NCBI GenBank assembly: GCA_022794015.1 | Contig: JAAWDZ010000011.1 | Location: 1 to 64,000 of the forward strand | Length of the DNA: 64,000 bases | Direction of reading: 5' to 3' | Source: Eubacterium sp. | GTDB taxonomy: Bacteria; Bacillota; Clostridia; Lachnospirales; Lachnospiraceae | In this document: piece by piece, positions 25,643 to 35,260 of the stretch | How positions within the stretch are numbered: the stretch's first letter is position 1 | Layout: every line of letters begins with the position of its first letter | Made by a program: the position numbers and the translations under genes | Notes under the pieces: model-generated | The model's input: only the letters and a program-made list of their open reading frames with translations | Told to the model about the DNA's origin: nothing | Databases searched by the model: none

Positions 25643-26539
25643 GTGTATGATGTGATTATAATCGGCGGCGGGCCGGCCGGGCTTTCTTCGGCAATATATG
25701 CAGCGAGGGCCTGTATGTCAGTTTTGCTGTTGGAAAAACAGCCTATGGGCGGCGGTCAGATATTAAATACCGCAGAAGTGGACAATTATCTCGGTATACC
25801 GGGTGTAAATGGTTTTGAGTTGGGAGAGAAGTTTACGGATCATGCCAAACGTCTTGGCATCCGGTCTGTGGCAGAGGAGGTGGTTCGTATTGACTGCCTG
25901 GGAGAAGTTAAGAAAGTGATTACGGTAAAGAAGGAATACGAAGCCAGAGCCGTCGTTTATGCTGCGGGCGCCGGACACCGTAAGCTTGGGATACCCGGAG
26001 AGGAAGCTTTTGCAGGAAGCGGCGTTTCTTACTGCGCAACCTGTGACGGAGCATTTTTCCGCGGCAGAACGGCTGTTGTCATCGGCGGCGGAGATGTGGC
26101 GCTTGAAGATGCGCTTTTTCTGGCAAAAGGATGTAAAAAGGTTTATCTGATGCACCGGAGAGATACTTTCCGGGGAGCAAGATCTCTTGTCAGGCGTGTG
26201 GAAGAGGAGACAAAGATAGAACTTGTGTTAGACGCTGTCCCGGAGGAGATAGCAGGGGATGGCATGGTAAAGGAATTGCTTTATCTGGACAGGAAAACGA
26301 AAGAGCACAGAAAGCTGGCGGTGGACGGTGTGTTTATAGCAGTAGGAATGGTACCGCACACAGAGCTTTTGAAGGGACAGGTGGAGCTGGACGAAAACGG
26401 GTATATTATTGCCGGCGAGGATTGCAGGACGAGCGTAGACGGAGTGTTTGCGGCAGGAGATGTACGAACGAAGAAAGTGAGACAGATTGTGACAGCGGTC
26501 AGCGACGGAGCGGTTGTGATAGCCGAAATCGGAGTTTAA
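25643..26539 (+). CDS. trxB: Thioredoxin reductase-like flavoprotein
   Basis: 298 residues. FAD motif IIIGGGPAGLSSAIYAAR at the N-terminus, active-site CATC (Cys131, Cys134) in YCATCDGAFF, NADPH motif VVIGGGDVALEDA and the closing GVFAAGDVR. It passes electrons from NADPH to thioredoxin. The start is GTG 25643 after AAGGAG; it directly begins the FAD fold. The protein is slightly shorter than most (305-320 residues). Thioredoxin itself is not adjacent. Confidence 0.9.
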   Translation: MYDVIIIGGGPAGLSSAIYAARACMSVLLLEKQPMGGGQILNTAEVDNYLGIPGVNGFELGEKFTDHAKRLGIRSVAEEVVRIDCLGEVKKVITVKKEYEARAVVYAAGAGHRKLGIPGEEAFAGSGVSYCATCDGAFFRGRTAVVIGGGDVALEDALFLAKGCKKVYLMHRRDTFRGARSLVRRVEEETKIELVLDAVPEEIAGDGMVKELLYLDRKTKEHRKLAVDGVFIAVGMVPHTELLKGQVELDENGYIIAGEDCRTSVDGVFAAGDVRTKKVRQIVTAVSDGAVVIAEIGV

Positions 26540-26589
26540 ACTGCAGGCAAATAAGTACTTTGAAAAAACAGTGAAGAAGGAAATAAAAG

Positions 26590-26627
26590 ATACAGGATAT
26601 GAGGTTTTTTCATATCCTGTATTATTT
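26590..26627. terminator. Bidirectional terminator between trxB and the binding-protein gene
   Basis: ATACAGGATATGA (26590-26602) pairs perfectly with TCATATCCTGTAT (26610-26622); T-rich sequence follows on the plus side and AT-rich sequence on the other. It sits between convergent genes. Confidence 0.85.
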
Positions 26628-26690
26628 TGGAGCAATTCATATGATCTGAAGCGGGTTTGAAAAATCATTTTTGCGATTTTCTGACACATT

Positions 26691-28238
26691 CTAGCGCAGA
26701 TAAGCGTTTTGCAGGATTTGCAGCGCTTCCTTTAAACCGGAATTATTTAACCTGGCCAGATAATCGTCATAAGAATCAAAGGAGAGTGTTCCCATAATAA
26801 ACTGAATTGTGTATTCATGCATACAGTCGGAAACCTTTGCCATGATTTCACTGTATCGCCTGCTTTCCTGTGGAGTGAGGTTTAAACCGGTTGGGAGCAG
26901 GTAGTCTGTATCTGAAGAAGACCAGATATCCATCATTTCCTGGCAGCTCTGAAACTTATTTGCCTGCAGCTCGCGCTTCCAATTGGTGTAGCCGATAGGA
27001 AAATAGGTTGGAAGCGTATAATACTGCAGTGCATCATAGAAATTCAACCCATCCGGATTGTCAGTGATTAGTTCGGTATATTCAGGCCGTCCGTCTTCTT
27101 TAATTGTATAGGTTTCACCTTCCAATCCATAGGTGGCGAAAAGAGTGCCTTCTTTGGAATACAGGTAGTCAAGCCATTTTAAGGCGGCTTCGGGATGGGC
27201 GCAGGAGGAAGAGATGGCAATATAGTTGTCTACATACGTATCTGGAAAGCGGAAATGGCTTTCGTCGGAGGCCTCTTTTTTGGGTGCGGGGATAGGTGCG
27301 GTGGAAATGTCCGGGCAGTCTTTTGCAGAGAGAAACGAGGAAAACAGGTAGTAAGAGCACCAGATACCAGAAGAGCCGTTTGCAATGTTGTCTTCATTCG
27401 GAAAAATATCCCCGGTGGAAAAGTAGGGGCTAATCAGGCCAAGATCGTACCAGCGGTTTAAAAGCATCAGGTATTCCTTCCATCCTTCTTCGGCCGGACC
27501 ATAGTATATGTTGTCTCCGATATGGTAGAAACTGCTGGATACGCCAAAACCAGCGCTTAAATAATCTCCGGGCATATAGCCGGTACCGGGCAGATAAAGC
27601 GGAGCAGAAGCGTGTTTTTTCTCATGAAAGGCGGTGAGTACGGTTTCCCAGTCGTCATAGGTGACAGGAATTTTCAGGTTTAATTCGTCCAGCCAGTCTT
27701 TGCGGATCATTGGGCCAATCCATGGTCCCTGCTTTTCCTGGCGGACGGCATAGACGGCAGCCAGCCGTCCGGCATCCGTATAGACGATATCTGTCAGGTT
27801 CTCATTTTCCTGTATGATGGCATAATAATTGGGCGCATATTTTGGGATAAGTTCGCTTAAATCCAGAATAGCGCCCTCATCTATAGCGGTATCTAAGCCC
27901 GTGCCATAGGTGTGGTTCTGGTAGGCGTTTATGATCAGATCCGGCATCTGTGTGTTGGTTTGTTTGAAAAAATATCTTGACTCCTGTTCATTGACAGAAG
28001 TAACCCAGGAAATATGTACATTGGTACGTTTTTCAAGTTCCTGGAAAAACGGAGATTGGTTCAGGTCGCCGTTGCATTGTTCTAGCAGAGCGCTGCTGAT
28101 ATTGACCAGACAAGTGAGTTCTGTCGGCGTATCTGCGGCAGCTCCCGTCGGGGCAGTTGACTGAAGCTGCAGGCAGGAGCAAAGAAGGACAGAAAGCAGC
28201 GCCATGCTTGCTGTAAAAGAAGAAAGTTTTTTATTCAT
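26691..28238 (-). CDS. Extracellular solute-binding lipoprotein (ABC sugar type)
   Basis: 515 residues. Signal peptide with lipobox LLCSC; the mature part has the features of family-1 binding proteins: RTNVHISWVT, DLSELIPKYAPNYYAII, MIRKDWLDELNLKIPVTYDD and a GIWCSYY segment. It probably captures an oligosaccharide or peptide. No permease or ATPase gene adjoins it, so it either uses transporter parts encoded elsewhere or acts as a sensor partner. I chose ATG 28238 after GGAAGGGA; an upstream ATG at 28343 would prepend 35 residues before the signal peptide. It diverges from the AraC regulator gene. Confidence 0.82.
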   Translation of the reverse strand: MNKKLSSFTASMALLSVLLCSCLQLQSTAPTGAAADTPTELTCLVNISSALLEQCNGDLNQSPFFQELEKRTNVHISWVTSVNEQESRYFFKQTNTQMPDLIINAYQNHTYGTGLDTAIDEGAILDLSELIPKYAPNYYAIIQENENLTDIVYTDAGRLAAVYAVRQEKQGPWIGPMIRKDWLDELNLKIPVTYDDWETVLTAFHEKKHASAPLYLPGTGYMPGDYLSAGFGVSSSFYHIGDNIYYGPAEEGWKEYLMLLNRWYDLGLISPYFSTGDIFPNEDNIANGSSGIWCSYYLFSSFLSAKDCPDISTAPIPAPKKEASDESHFRFPDTYVDNYIAISSSCAHPEAALKWLDYLYSKEGTLFATYGLEGETYTIKEDGRPEYTELITDNPDGLNFYDALQYYTLPTYFPIGYTNWKRELQANKFQSCQEMMDIWSSSDTDYLLPTGLNLTPQESRRYSEIMAKVSDCMHEYTIQFIMGTLSFDSYDDYLARLNNSGLKEALQILQNAYLR

Positions 28239-28281
28239 TTGAAAATCGTCCCTTCCAAATATTTGCAAAAAAAATGACGGA

Positions 28282-28310
28282 TTGTGAATTACGTGATATA
28301 ATTTTATATT
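28282..28310 (+). promoter_or_regulatory. Candidate promoter for the AraC regulator
   Basis: TTGTGA (28282-28287), 17 bases, TATATT (28305-28310), 55 bases before ATG 28365. Its -10 shares bases with the -10 of the opposite promoter, so the two directions may compete. Confidence 0.45.
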
Positions 28311-28336
28311 ATAAAAGAAGCAGGTCGATTTGTAAA
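28308..28336 (-). promoter_or_regulatory. Candidate promoter for the binding-protein gene
   Basis: On the minus strand TTTACA (28331-28336), 17 bases, TATAAT (28308-28313), giving a ~60-base leader before the start at 28238. Confidence 0.55.
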
Positions 28337-28364
28337 TTATCATTTCGAGTTTAAAGGAGAAGCT

Positions 28365-30536
28365 ATGAAATCAAAGAGAAGGGCAATACATCCTGTATTC
28401 CGGCGGATTCTGGCCTCATATCTGTCTATGTGCGCCGTATTGATTGGAATTACGGCAATTGGAGGGATACAGTCTATTTTATATATGCGTAAGGAGCTGC
28501 GTCATGAAGAGGAGTTAAAGCTGCGGAGTATTGTAGAGGAGATTGAAAACAATATCAAACAGACTTATCAAATTTGCGGTGCGTTGGCAGAAAACAGTGA
28601 TTTGGAGGAAATTGCGCTAATAAAGGATACCTTTACCGCGGAACAGATAAGACAGGCGGTTACACTGAAGCAGAGCATGGCGGAAGGTGTGGGAAGCCAT
28701 TTTGTCAAAGAATTGTATGTTTATTTTTTTAACAGCGATACGATTCTTTCTGCACGGTCGCAGATGCTGTCCGGCGAAGCGGAGACGGAGCTTTTTCACA
28801 GTCGGTACGGGATTCCACAGGAGTTGTTTTTGTATATGGTTTCCGGGGAGATCGGGAAAAATTATCAGACGCTTGAAAATAATCATATCTGGTTTTTCCT
28901 GCCGGTTAATAATGATGAAGGTAACAGAGATGCAGTGATTATTGCAGAATATGATGCAAAGAGCCTCTCCAGTATACAGAATAAGGACAGTATTGTGGCC
29001 ATTTCTGACGGAGAGGATATACTGCTGTGTGCGGGCAGTCTTACCGAAGAAGGCCAAAAGCAGCTGGTTTCGGGAAGAAATGAGATAACGGTATCAGGAA
29101 AGCGCTATCTTTTAGTGCAGCAGCAGATGGATTTGTTTCAGTGGACATGCTTTGCAGGTACCAGCCAGGAAATGCTCTGGTACGAATCTAAAAATTTTAT
29201 GCGCCAGATGCTGTTGGAAGCTGTTGTGCTTCTGGTGATGACTTTAGTTGGTTCCTGGTATTTTTCACGCAGGACATTTATCCCGGTTGGTAATTTGATG
29301 CGGGACAATAAAACGCTGCACAGCCGGTTAGATAAGCATGAGAAGGCGCTTGCCGCTGTGGAGTTTTGCCGTTATTTAAACGGAGAGTCAAAAGAGCCTG
29401 CAATCAGTCATAATACGTTTTCGGATCTGTTTTTTTTGAAAGATACAGATACCTGGCGGATGGCAGTACTGTCTGTGCAGCATGGCAGGAAGGAGGGCCT
29501 GGTAAGCTGCATCAGACAGGAGGACAGGCAGGAAGTGCTGCAGAAGCTGCTGTTTGATCATTATCCGGGGAGCAGTATTCCGATGGGAAAATATGATGTG
29601 GCAATTTTTGGATGTTCCAGACAGGAAGAGCAGGAGGATCAGGTGAAAGCATGTTTACAGGAAATCGTTCATTTTTATAAAGAAGAATTAGACAGCCCGC
29701 TGCTTGTGATGTTAGGTCAGCCGGAAATTGGATATACGGTTATGCCGGCTGTGTATCAGGCTTTACTGGAAGGTTTGCAGTATCTGGATTTCTGGCAGGC
29801 GGAGGAAGAAATGGAGGGTGTTTATGTTTATGGAAAATTCATGGATATAGAGGAACAGGTCAGTTATTCTTCTTATATAGATGAAACGAGAAAGCTTTTA
29901 AACTGTCTGGCTATTGAGGATTTTCCGGGTGCATATCAGGAGCTGGATCGTATTTTGCGGGAAACATTTCCCAGAAATAAACGGTATTTAAAATACAATA
30001 TTTATCTGATGTATGGTTTGATTGGCATTATGCTGACTTCGCTGGATACCTACGGCAGCCAAAAGGATCGGGAGTTTATAGAATCGCTGCATTATGAAGA
30101 GAGGCTGTTTTGTATTCAGTCGATCCGAACCCTGCAGGAGGAGAGCTGCAAAATCTTTGAAGCAATTATTGCTTATCGGGAGAGCCAGGTTAAGGAAGGC
30201 GAGCCGGTATGGATGGCAGATGTGCGGCAGTATATAGAAGATCACTATGCACAGCCGGACTTAAATGTGTCCGCACTGGCGGAGCATTTTGGAATTAGTG
30301 TGCCGCATTTGAGCCGGACATTCAAAAAGGTGGAAGGATATGGCGTTTTGGAGTATATTCATATGATTCGGCTTAAAAATGCCAAAGAAATGTTAAAAAA
30401 TGGGATGAATGTCAAAAATACATCCCTTGCGGCAGGTTACATAGATGCCAAATCATTTACTCGTTCTTTTAAAAAATACGAAGGGATTACACCAAGCCAG
30501 TATCAAAAAGGGAACGATACCATATCAAAAACATAA
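28365..30536 (+). CDS. Membrane-anchored AraC-family regulator with extracellular sensor
   Basis: 723 residues. Two membrane segments (~14-38 and ~283-303) bracket an extracytoplasmic sensor region. A long cytoplasmic part follows, ending in an AraC-type double helix-turn-helix (~620-715): VSALAEHFGISVPHLSRTFK, and AAGYIDAKSFTRSFKKYEGI with TPSQY. This architecture is known from Firmicutes, where such proteins control nearby carbohydrate genes. Flanked by a divergent binding-protein gene and, downstream, the triplicated esterase gene; both are plausible targets. KGAGAAGC-type ribosome binding site (AAAGGAG) before ATG 28365. Confidence 0.85.
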   Translation: MKSKRRAIHPVFRRILASYLSMCAVLIGITAIGGIQSILYMRKELRHEEELKLRSIVEEIENNIKQTYQICGALAENSDLEEIALIKDTFTAEQIRQAVTLKQSMAEGVGSHFVKELYVYFFNSDTILSARSQMLSGEAETELFHSRYGIPQELFLYMVSGEIGKNYQTLENNHIWFFLPVNNDEGNRDAVIIAEYDAKSLSSIQNKDSIVAISDGEDILLCAGSLTEEGQKQLVSGRNEITVSGKRYLLVQQQMDLFQWTCFAGTSQEMLWYESKNFMRQMLLEAVVLLVMTLVGSWYFSRRTFIPVGNLMRDNKTLHSRLDKHEKALAAVEFCRYLNGESKEPAISHNTFSDLFFLKDTDTWRMAVLSVQHGRKEGLVSCIRQEDRQEVLQKLLFDHYPGSSIPMGKYDVAIFGCSRQEEQEDQVKACLQEIVHFYKEELDSPLLVMLGQPEIGYTVMPAVYQALLEGLQYLDFWQAEEEMEGVYVYGKFMDIEEQVSYSSYIDETRKLLNCLAIEDFPGAYQELDRILRETFPRNKRYLKYNIYLMYGLIGIMLTSLDTYGSQKDREFIESLHYEERLFCIQSIRTLQEESCKIFEAIIAYRESQVKEGEPVWMADVRQYIEDHYAQPDLNVSALAEHFGISVPHLSRTFKKVEGYGVLEYIHMIRLKNAKEMLKNGMNVKNTSLAAGYIDAKSFTRSFKKYEGITPSQYQKGNDTISKT

Positions 30537-30639
30537 CCCCAAAAGCAAAATTTTGCCCCTTTTTTTACGAGCATGGATTCTTTAAAATAAAATTATCTGA
30601 TCAAAGGTATGATCTAAAGAAGGAAAGGAGAAACTATTT

Positions 30640-33600
30640 ATGAAGAGAAGGGCAAAGCAAATGATGGCAGCTGTTATGACGGCCTCTATGCTGTTTTCTT
30701 CTGCACTTCCTGTAGGAGCAACTACGAAAGCTGCAGATGTACCGGCAGAGAGCGCGCAGGCGGCAGCCGCACAGATGGAAACGGAGGACATGGCGTTATC
30801 AGAGAATCAGAATGATGCAATGCCTCTTGCAGAGAATCCGGATACAGCATCCGGTACCTACAGCGCAATTGTAGAGGGGTTTGACTGGGGTCCGGGTGTG
30901 ACAAAGATAATTGTAAGTCTGGACAAAGAAATCAGCGCAGCGAGTGTGGCGGCAGAGAAGTTTCAGATAGCAGTAGAAAAGCAGGGCTACTTTGGCAACG
31001 TAAGTCGTGGAAACCGTACGATTACTGCTGCATATACCAGTGATGCCAATGGAGACAGAATCGAAGGGGACGCAGCTTACCTGACCTTTGAACTGGCGGT
31101 AGGCCCTGCGATTGATATTAGCAACCCATTCTTTTATGATTTTATGGCGGGATTTAACGTATGGGCAGCTCCGTATACCAATACGATTACGCTTACCGAA
31201 GGCAGTAAGCTGCAGTCCGGCGAAACGGAGATTACAGCGCTGAATATAGAAGCGGCTGTAAAAGAAACAATCAAACCGCAGGCTGATCAGTTCAAAAAGG
31301 GTACCTATAAAAGTATGTTTACATCCGGAGAGGATATCACTCTTTCTTATGCATCCTACTCGCCGGCGAAAGACAGCAAAAAGAATCCGTTAATTATCTG
31401 GCTGCACGGAGCGGGAGAAGGCGGAACGGATCCGGATATCGCGCTGCTTGGCAACAATATCACGCTTCTGGCAGGCGAAAATGTACAGAAGTATTTTGAC
31501 GGCGCATATGTACTGGCGCCGCAGTCCGATTCGATGTGGATGAACGACGGAAGCGGAAACTATACAAAGGATGGGACATCCAAATATACGGAGGCTCTGA
31601 TGGAGCTGATCCAGTCCTATGTAAACAGCAATGCGGATATTGATAAGGATCGCGTTTATATCGGCGGCTGTTCCAACGGCGGATATATGACGATGAATAT
31701 GATTATGAATTATCCGGATTATTTTGCAGCAGCGTATCCGATCTGTGAAGCGTATACGGATGAGTGGATTACGGATGAAATGTTAAAAGGCATTTTGGAT
31801 TTGCCGATCTGGTTTACGCATGCCGCAAACGATCCGACGGTAAATCCACAGTCTCATACGGTAGCAACGGTAGACAGATTGCGCACAATGGGCGCTGCCA
31901 ATGTGCATTTCAGCTATTTTGACGACGTACACGATACCAGCGGTGAGTATACCGGAGCTGATGGAGCGCCATATCAGTACAACGGACACTGGTCCTGGAT
32001 CTATACGCTGAAAAACGAATGTACGGAAGACGGCGTATCTATTATGGAATGGCTGTCCAAACAGAAGAAATCTTCCGTACCGCACGAAATAACAACAGCA
32101 GCAGGTACATACCGTGCGGTTGCAGAAGGCTTTGACTGGGGTCCTGGCGTGACAAAAATAATTGCAGGCCTGGATAAAGAAATCAGTTCAGCAAGTGTGT
32201 CGGCGGATAAATTCCAGATAGCAGTAGCAAAACAGAGCTTCTTTGGCAACATAAGCCGTGGAAACCGTACGATTACCGCTGCATATACCAGTGATGCCGA
32301 TGGAAACAGAGTAACAGGGAATGCAGCTTATCTGACCTTTGAACTGGCAGTAAGCCCACGTGTTGATATCAGTAATCCATACTTCTATGATTTTATGAAA
32401 GGCTTCAATGTATGGGCAGATCCATATACCAATACGATTACACTCACCGAAGGCAGCACACTCTTGTCTGTTGGAACAGAGATAACGGAATTGGATATTG
32501 AACCAGAAGCAGCAGAGATAATCAAACCGCAGGCAGATCTGTTTGAAAAGAGCACGTTTACATCCGAAGAAGAGGAGATGACGCTTTCCTATGCGTCTTA
32601 TGCACCGGCCGATGATAACAAAAAGAATCCGCTGATTGTCTGGCTGCACGGCGCGGGAGAAGGCGGAACAGATCCGGATATTGTATTACTGGGAAACAAT
32701 GTAACACTGCTGGCCGGCGAGAATGTACAGAATTATTTTGACGGAGCATATGTGCTGACGCCTCAGTCTGACACAATGTGGATGAATGACGGAAGCGGAA
32801 ATTATACGAAGGACGGAACTTCCAAGTATACGAAAGTGCTCATGGAGCTGATCCGGTCTTATGTAAACAGCAATGCAGATATTGACAAGAGCCGTATTTA
32901 TATCGGCGGCTGCTCCAACGGCGGATATATGACAATGAATATGATTATGCATTATCCGGATTATTTTGCAGCAGCATATCCGATTTGTGAAGCGTATACA
33001 GACGCATGGATTACGGATGAAATGCTGGAGGGCATTAAAGACATGCCAATTTGGTTTACGCATGCCGCAAACGATACGACGGTGAAACCAGAGACCCATA
33101 CAGTAGCAACGGTAAACAGGCTTCGGGAAATGGGAGCAGAGAATGTACATTTCAGTTATTTTGACGACGTACACGATACCAGCGGCAAATATAATGATGA
33201 TGAGGGGAATCCACATCAGTATCAGGGACACTGGTCCTGGATATACACACTGAAGAATGAGTGTATGGAAGATGATGTTACGATTATGGAATGGCTGTCC
33301 AAACAGCAGAATACGAAAGTGGCAGCAGGTACATACCAGGCAGTTGCAGAGGGCTTTGACTGGGGTCCCGGCGTGACTAAGATCATCGTCAGCCTGGATA
33401 AAAAAGTCAGCGCATCCAGCGTAGCGGCAGACAAATTCCGGATAGCAGTCGAGAAGCAGGGTTATTTTGGCAATTTAAGCCGCGGAACACGCACGATTAC
33501 TGCTGCATATACCAGCGATGCAAAGGGAAACAGAACAGAAGAGGATGCGTCTTATCTGACCTTTGAACTGGCAGTCGGCCCAAGCATTGATATCAGCAAT

Positions 33601-35079
33601 CCGTTCTTCTATAATTTCTTTGTAGGCTTTAACGTATGGGCAGATCCGTACACCAATACTATTACGCTTACAGAAGGCAGTACGCTGCAGTCCGAAGAAA
33701 CAGAAATTGTAGCTTTGAATATTGAGCCAAAGGCAGCAAAGACGATTAAGCCGCAGGCGGATAAATTTAAAAAGGGCACCTACAGAAGCATGGTTTCACC
33801 TGGGGAAGACATAAAGCTTTCCTATGCAACCTATGCACCTGCCAAAGACGACAAAAAGAACCCGTTAATTATCTGGCTGCACGGCGCGGGAGAAGGCGGA
33901 ACGGATCCGGATATCGCGCTGCTTGGCAACAATATTACGCTTTTGGCAGGCGAAAATGTACAGAAGCATTTTGACGGCGCGTATGTACTGGCGCCGCAGT
34001 CCGATACGATGTGGATGAACGACGGAAGCGGAAACTATACAAAGGATGGGACGTCCAAATATACGGAAGCTCTGATGGAGCTGATTCGCTACTATGTAAA
34101 CAGCAATTCAGATATTGATAAAAACCGTGTTTATATTGGCGGCTGCTCCAACGGCGGATATATGACAATGAATATGATTCTGCATTATCCGGAGTATTTC
34201 GCAGCAGCATATCCAATCTGTGAAGCGTATACGGACGCATGGATTACGGATGAAATGCTGGAAGGCATTAAAGATCTGCCGATCTGGTTTACGCATGCTG
34301 CAAACGATCCGACGGTAAATCCACAGTCTCATACGGTAGCAACAGTAGACAGATTGCACGCAATGGGCGCTGCCAATGTGCATTTCAGCTATTTTGACGA
34401 TGTACACGATACCAGCGGTCAGTATACCGGAGCTGATGGAGCGCCATATCAGTACAACGGACACTGGTCCTGGATCTATACGCTGAAAAACGAATGTACG
34501 GAAGACGGCGTATCCATTATGGAATGGATGTCCGGGCAGAAGAAGGAAGACGAACCGACAACAGATGACAAAACAGATAAGCTTCAGGAAGAGCTGGACG
34601 CAGCGAAAAATGAACTGAATGATCTGAAGGATAAGGCTGATAAACTGCAGGAAGCTGCAGATCAGGCGGTAAAAGATCTGATTCAGGCGCAGGAAGAAGC
34701 GAAAAAGGCTCAGGCCGATGCAGAAAGTGCAAAAGCAAAAATAGAGGAAGCCAAAGCAGAGGCACAGAGGGCTATGGCAGCCGCGCAAGCCGCGCAGAAA
34801 GCATTGGAAGAATATAAAGCGCAGCAGGCGGGTCAGTCGGTACAGGAGACGACCATTAAGGTGAATAAGAGTAAGATTAGCCTTAAGGCAGGTAAGAAAA
34901 AACAAATTAAAGTAACAGTTACTAATGCCAATGGCAAAAAAGTGACTTATAAATCCAGCAATAAGAAAGTGGCAAAAGTATCTTCTAAAGGAAAGGTTAC
35001 CGGTGTCAGCAAAGGTAAAGCTACAATTACGGTGAAATGTAATGGAGTATCCAGGAAGGTAAAAGTTACTGTAAAATAA
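30640..35079 (+). CDS. Secreted protein with three Ig-plus-esterase units, coiled coil and C-terminal Ig-like tail
   Basis: 1479 residues. Signal peptide to ~27, then three tandem units starting near residues 70, 486 and 894. Each has an Ig-like part (GFDWGPGVTKII, NRTITAAYTSDA) like the N-terminal domain of EstA esterases, and an alpha/beta hydrolase (PLIIWLHGAGEGGTDPDI). The nucleophile motif GGCSNGG recurs at Ser345, Ser759 and Ser1170; HAAND and GHWSW supply the likely Asp and His. All three units keep these residues. A charged coiled coil (~1300-1395) and a lysine-rich bacterial Ig-2-like domain (~1405-1479) follow, probably for wall retention. It may deacylate plant polysaccharides (acetyl or feruloyl); the substrate is unproven. 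Units 1 and 3 are closest in DNA. Confidence 0.85.
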   Translation: MKRRAKQMMAAVMTASMLFSSALPVGATTKAADVPAESAQAAAAQMETEDMALSENQNDAMPLAENPDTASGTYSAIVEGFDWGPGVTKIIVSLDKEISAASVAAEKFQIAVEKQGYFGNVSRGNRTITAAYTSDANGDRIEGDAAYLTFELAVGPAIDISNPFFYDFMAGFNVWAAPYTNTITLTEGSKLQSGETEITALNIEAAVKETIKPQADQFKKGTYKSMFTSGEDITLSYASYSPAKDSKKNPLIIWLHGAGEGGTDPDIALLGNNITLLAGENVQKYFDGAYVLAPQSDSMWMNDGSGNYTKDGTSKYTEALMELIQSYVNSNADIDKDRVYIGGCSNGGYMTMNMIMNYPDYFAAAYPICEAYTDEWITDEMLKGILDLPIWFTHAANDPTVNPQSHTVATVDRLRTMGAANVHFSYFDDVHDTSGEYTGADGAPYQYNGHWSWIYTLKNECTEDGVSIMEWLSKQKKSSVPHEITTAAGTYRAVAEGFDWGPGVTKIIAGLDKEISSASVSADKFQIAVAKQSFFGNISRGNRTITAAYTSDADGNRVTGNAAYLTFELAVSPRVDISNPYFYDFMKGFNVWADPYTNTITLTEGSTLLSVGTEITELDIEPEAAEIIKPQADLFEKSTFTSEEEEMTLSYASYAPADDNKKNPLIVWLHGAGEGGTDPDIVLLGNNVTLLAGENVQNYFDGAYVLTPQSDTMWMNDGSGNYTKDGTSKYTKVLMELIRSYVNSNADIDKSRIYIGGCSNGGYMTMNMIMHYPDYFAAAYPICEAYTDAWITDEMLEGIKDMPIWFTHAANDTTVKPETHTVATVNRLREMGAENVHFSYFDDVHDTSGKYNDDEGNPHQYQGHWSWIYTLKNECMEDDVTIMEWLSKQQNTKVAAGTYQAVAEGFDWGPGVTKIIVSLDKKVSASSVAADKFRIAVEKQGYFGNLSRGTRTITAAYTSDAKGNRTEEDASYLTFELAVGPSIDISNPFFYNFFVGFNVWADPYTNTITLTEGSTLQSEETEIVALNIEPKAAKTIKPQADKFKKGTYRSMVSPGEDIKLSYATYAPAKDDKKNPLIIWLHGAGEGGTDPDIALLGNNITLLAGENVQKHFDGAYVLAPQSDTMWMNDGSGNYTKDGTSKYTEALMELIRYYVNSNSDIDKNRVYIGGCSNGGYMTMNMILHYPEYFAAAYPICEAYTDAWITDEMLEGIKDLPIWFTHAANDPTVNPQSHTVATVDRLHAMGAANVHFSYFDDVHDTSGQYTGADGAPYQYNGHWSWIYTLKNECTEDGVSIMEWMSGQKKEDEPTTDDKTDKLQEELDAAKNELNDLKDKADKLQEAADQAVKDLIQAQEEAKKAQADAESAKAKIEEAKAEAQRAMAAAQAAQKALEEYKAQQAGQSVQETTIKVNKSKISLKAGKKKQIKVTVTNANGKKVTYKSSNKKVAKVSSKGKVTGVSKGKATITVKCNGVSRKVKVTVK

Positions 35080-35100
35080 CAAAAATATAAGTAAAAAATG

Positions 35101-35138
35101 GCGGCATCAGACCTGTGAACAGGTCTGGCGCCGCTTTT
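35101..35138 (+). terminator. Terminator after the triplicated esterase gene
   Basis: GCGGC (35101-35105) pairs with GCCGC (35130-35134) around an inner AGACCTGT/ACAGGTCT stem, followed by TTTT. Confidence 0.7.
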
Positions 35139-35260
35139 GCTAAAATATACCTTTTCATCTTCTGGCGTGGATGGTATAATGAAGGTATTACAGAGGGATT
35201 TCGCTTAAGAAGCTTCCTTCTATAAAATCAACACAGCAGAATCAGGAGAGGAGTGGGTAT

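Noticed and set aside
34108-35082. A long open frame antisense to the end of the triplicated esterase
   Set aside because: It is Phe/Leu/Cys-rich noise from the repetitive lysine and alanine codons of the sense gene, with no start signal.
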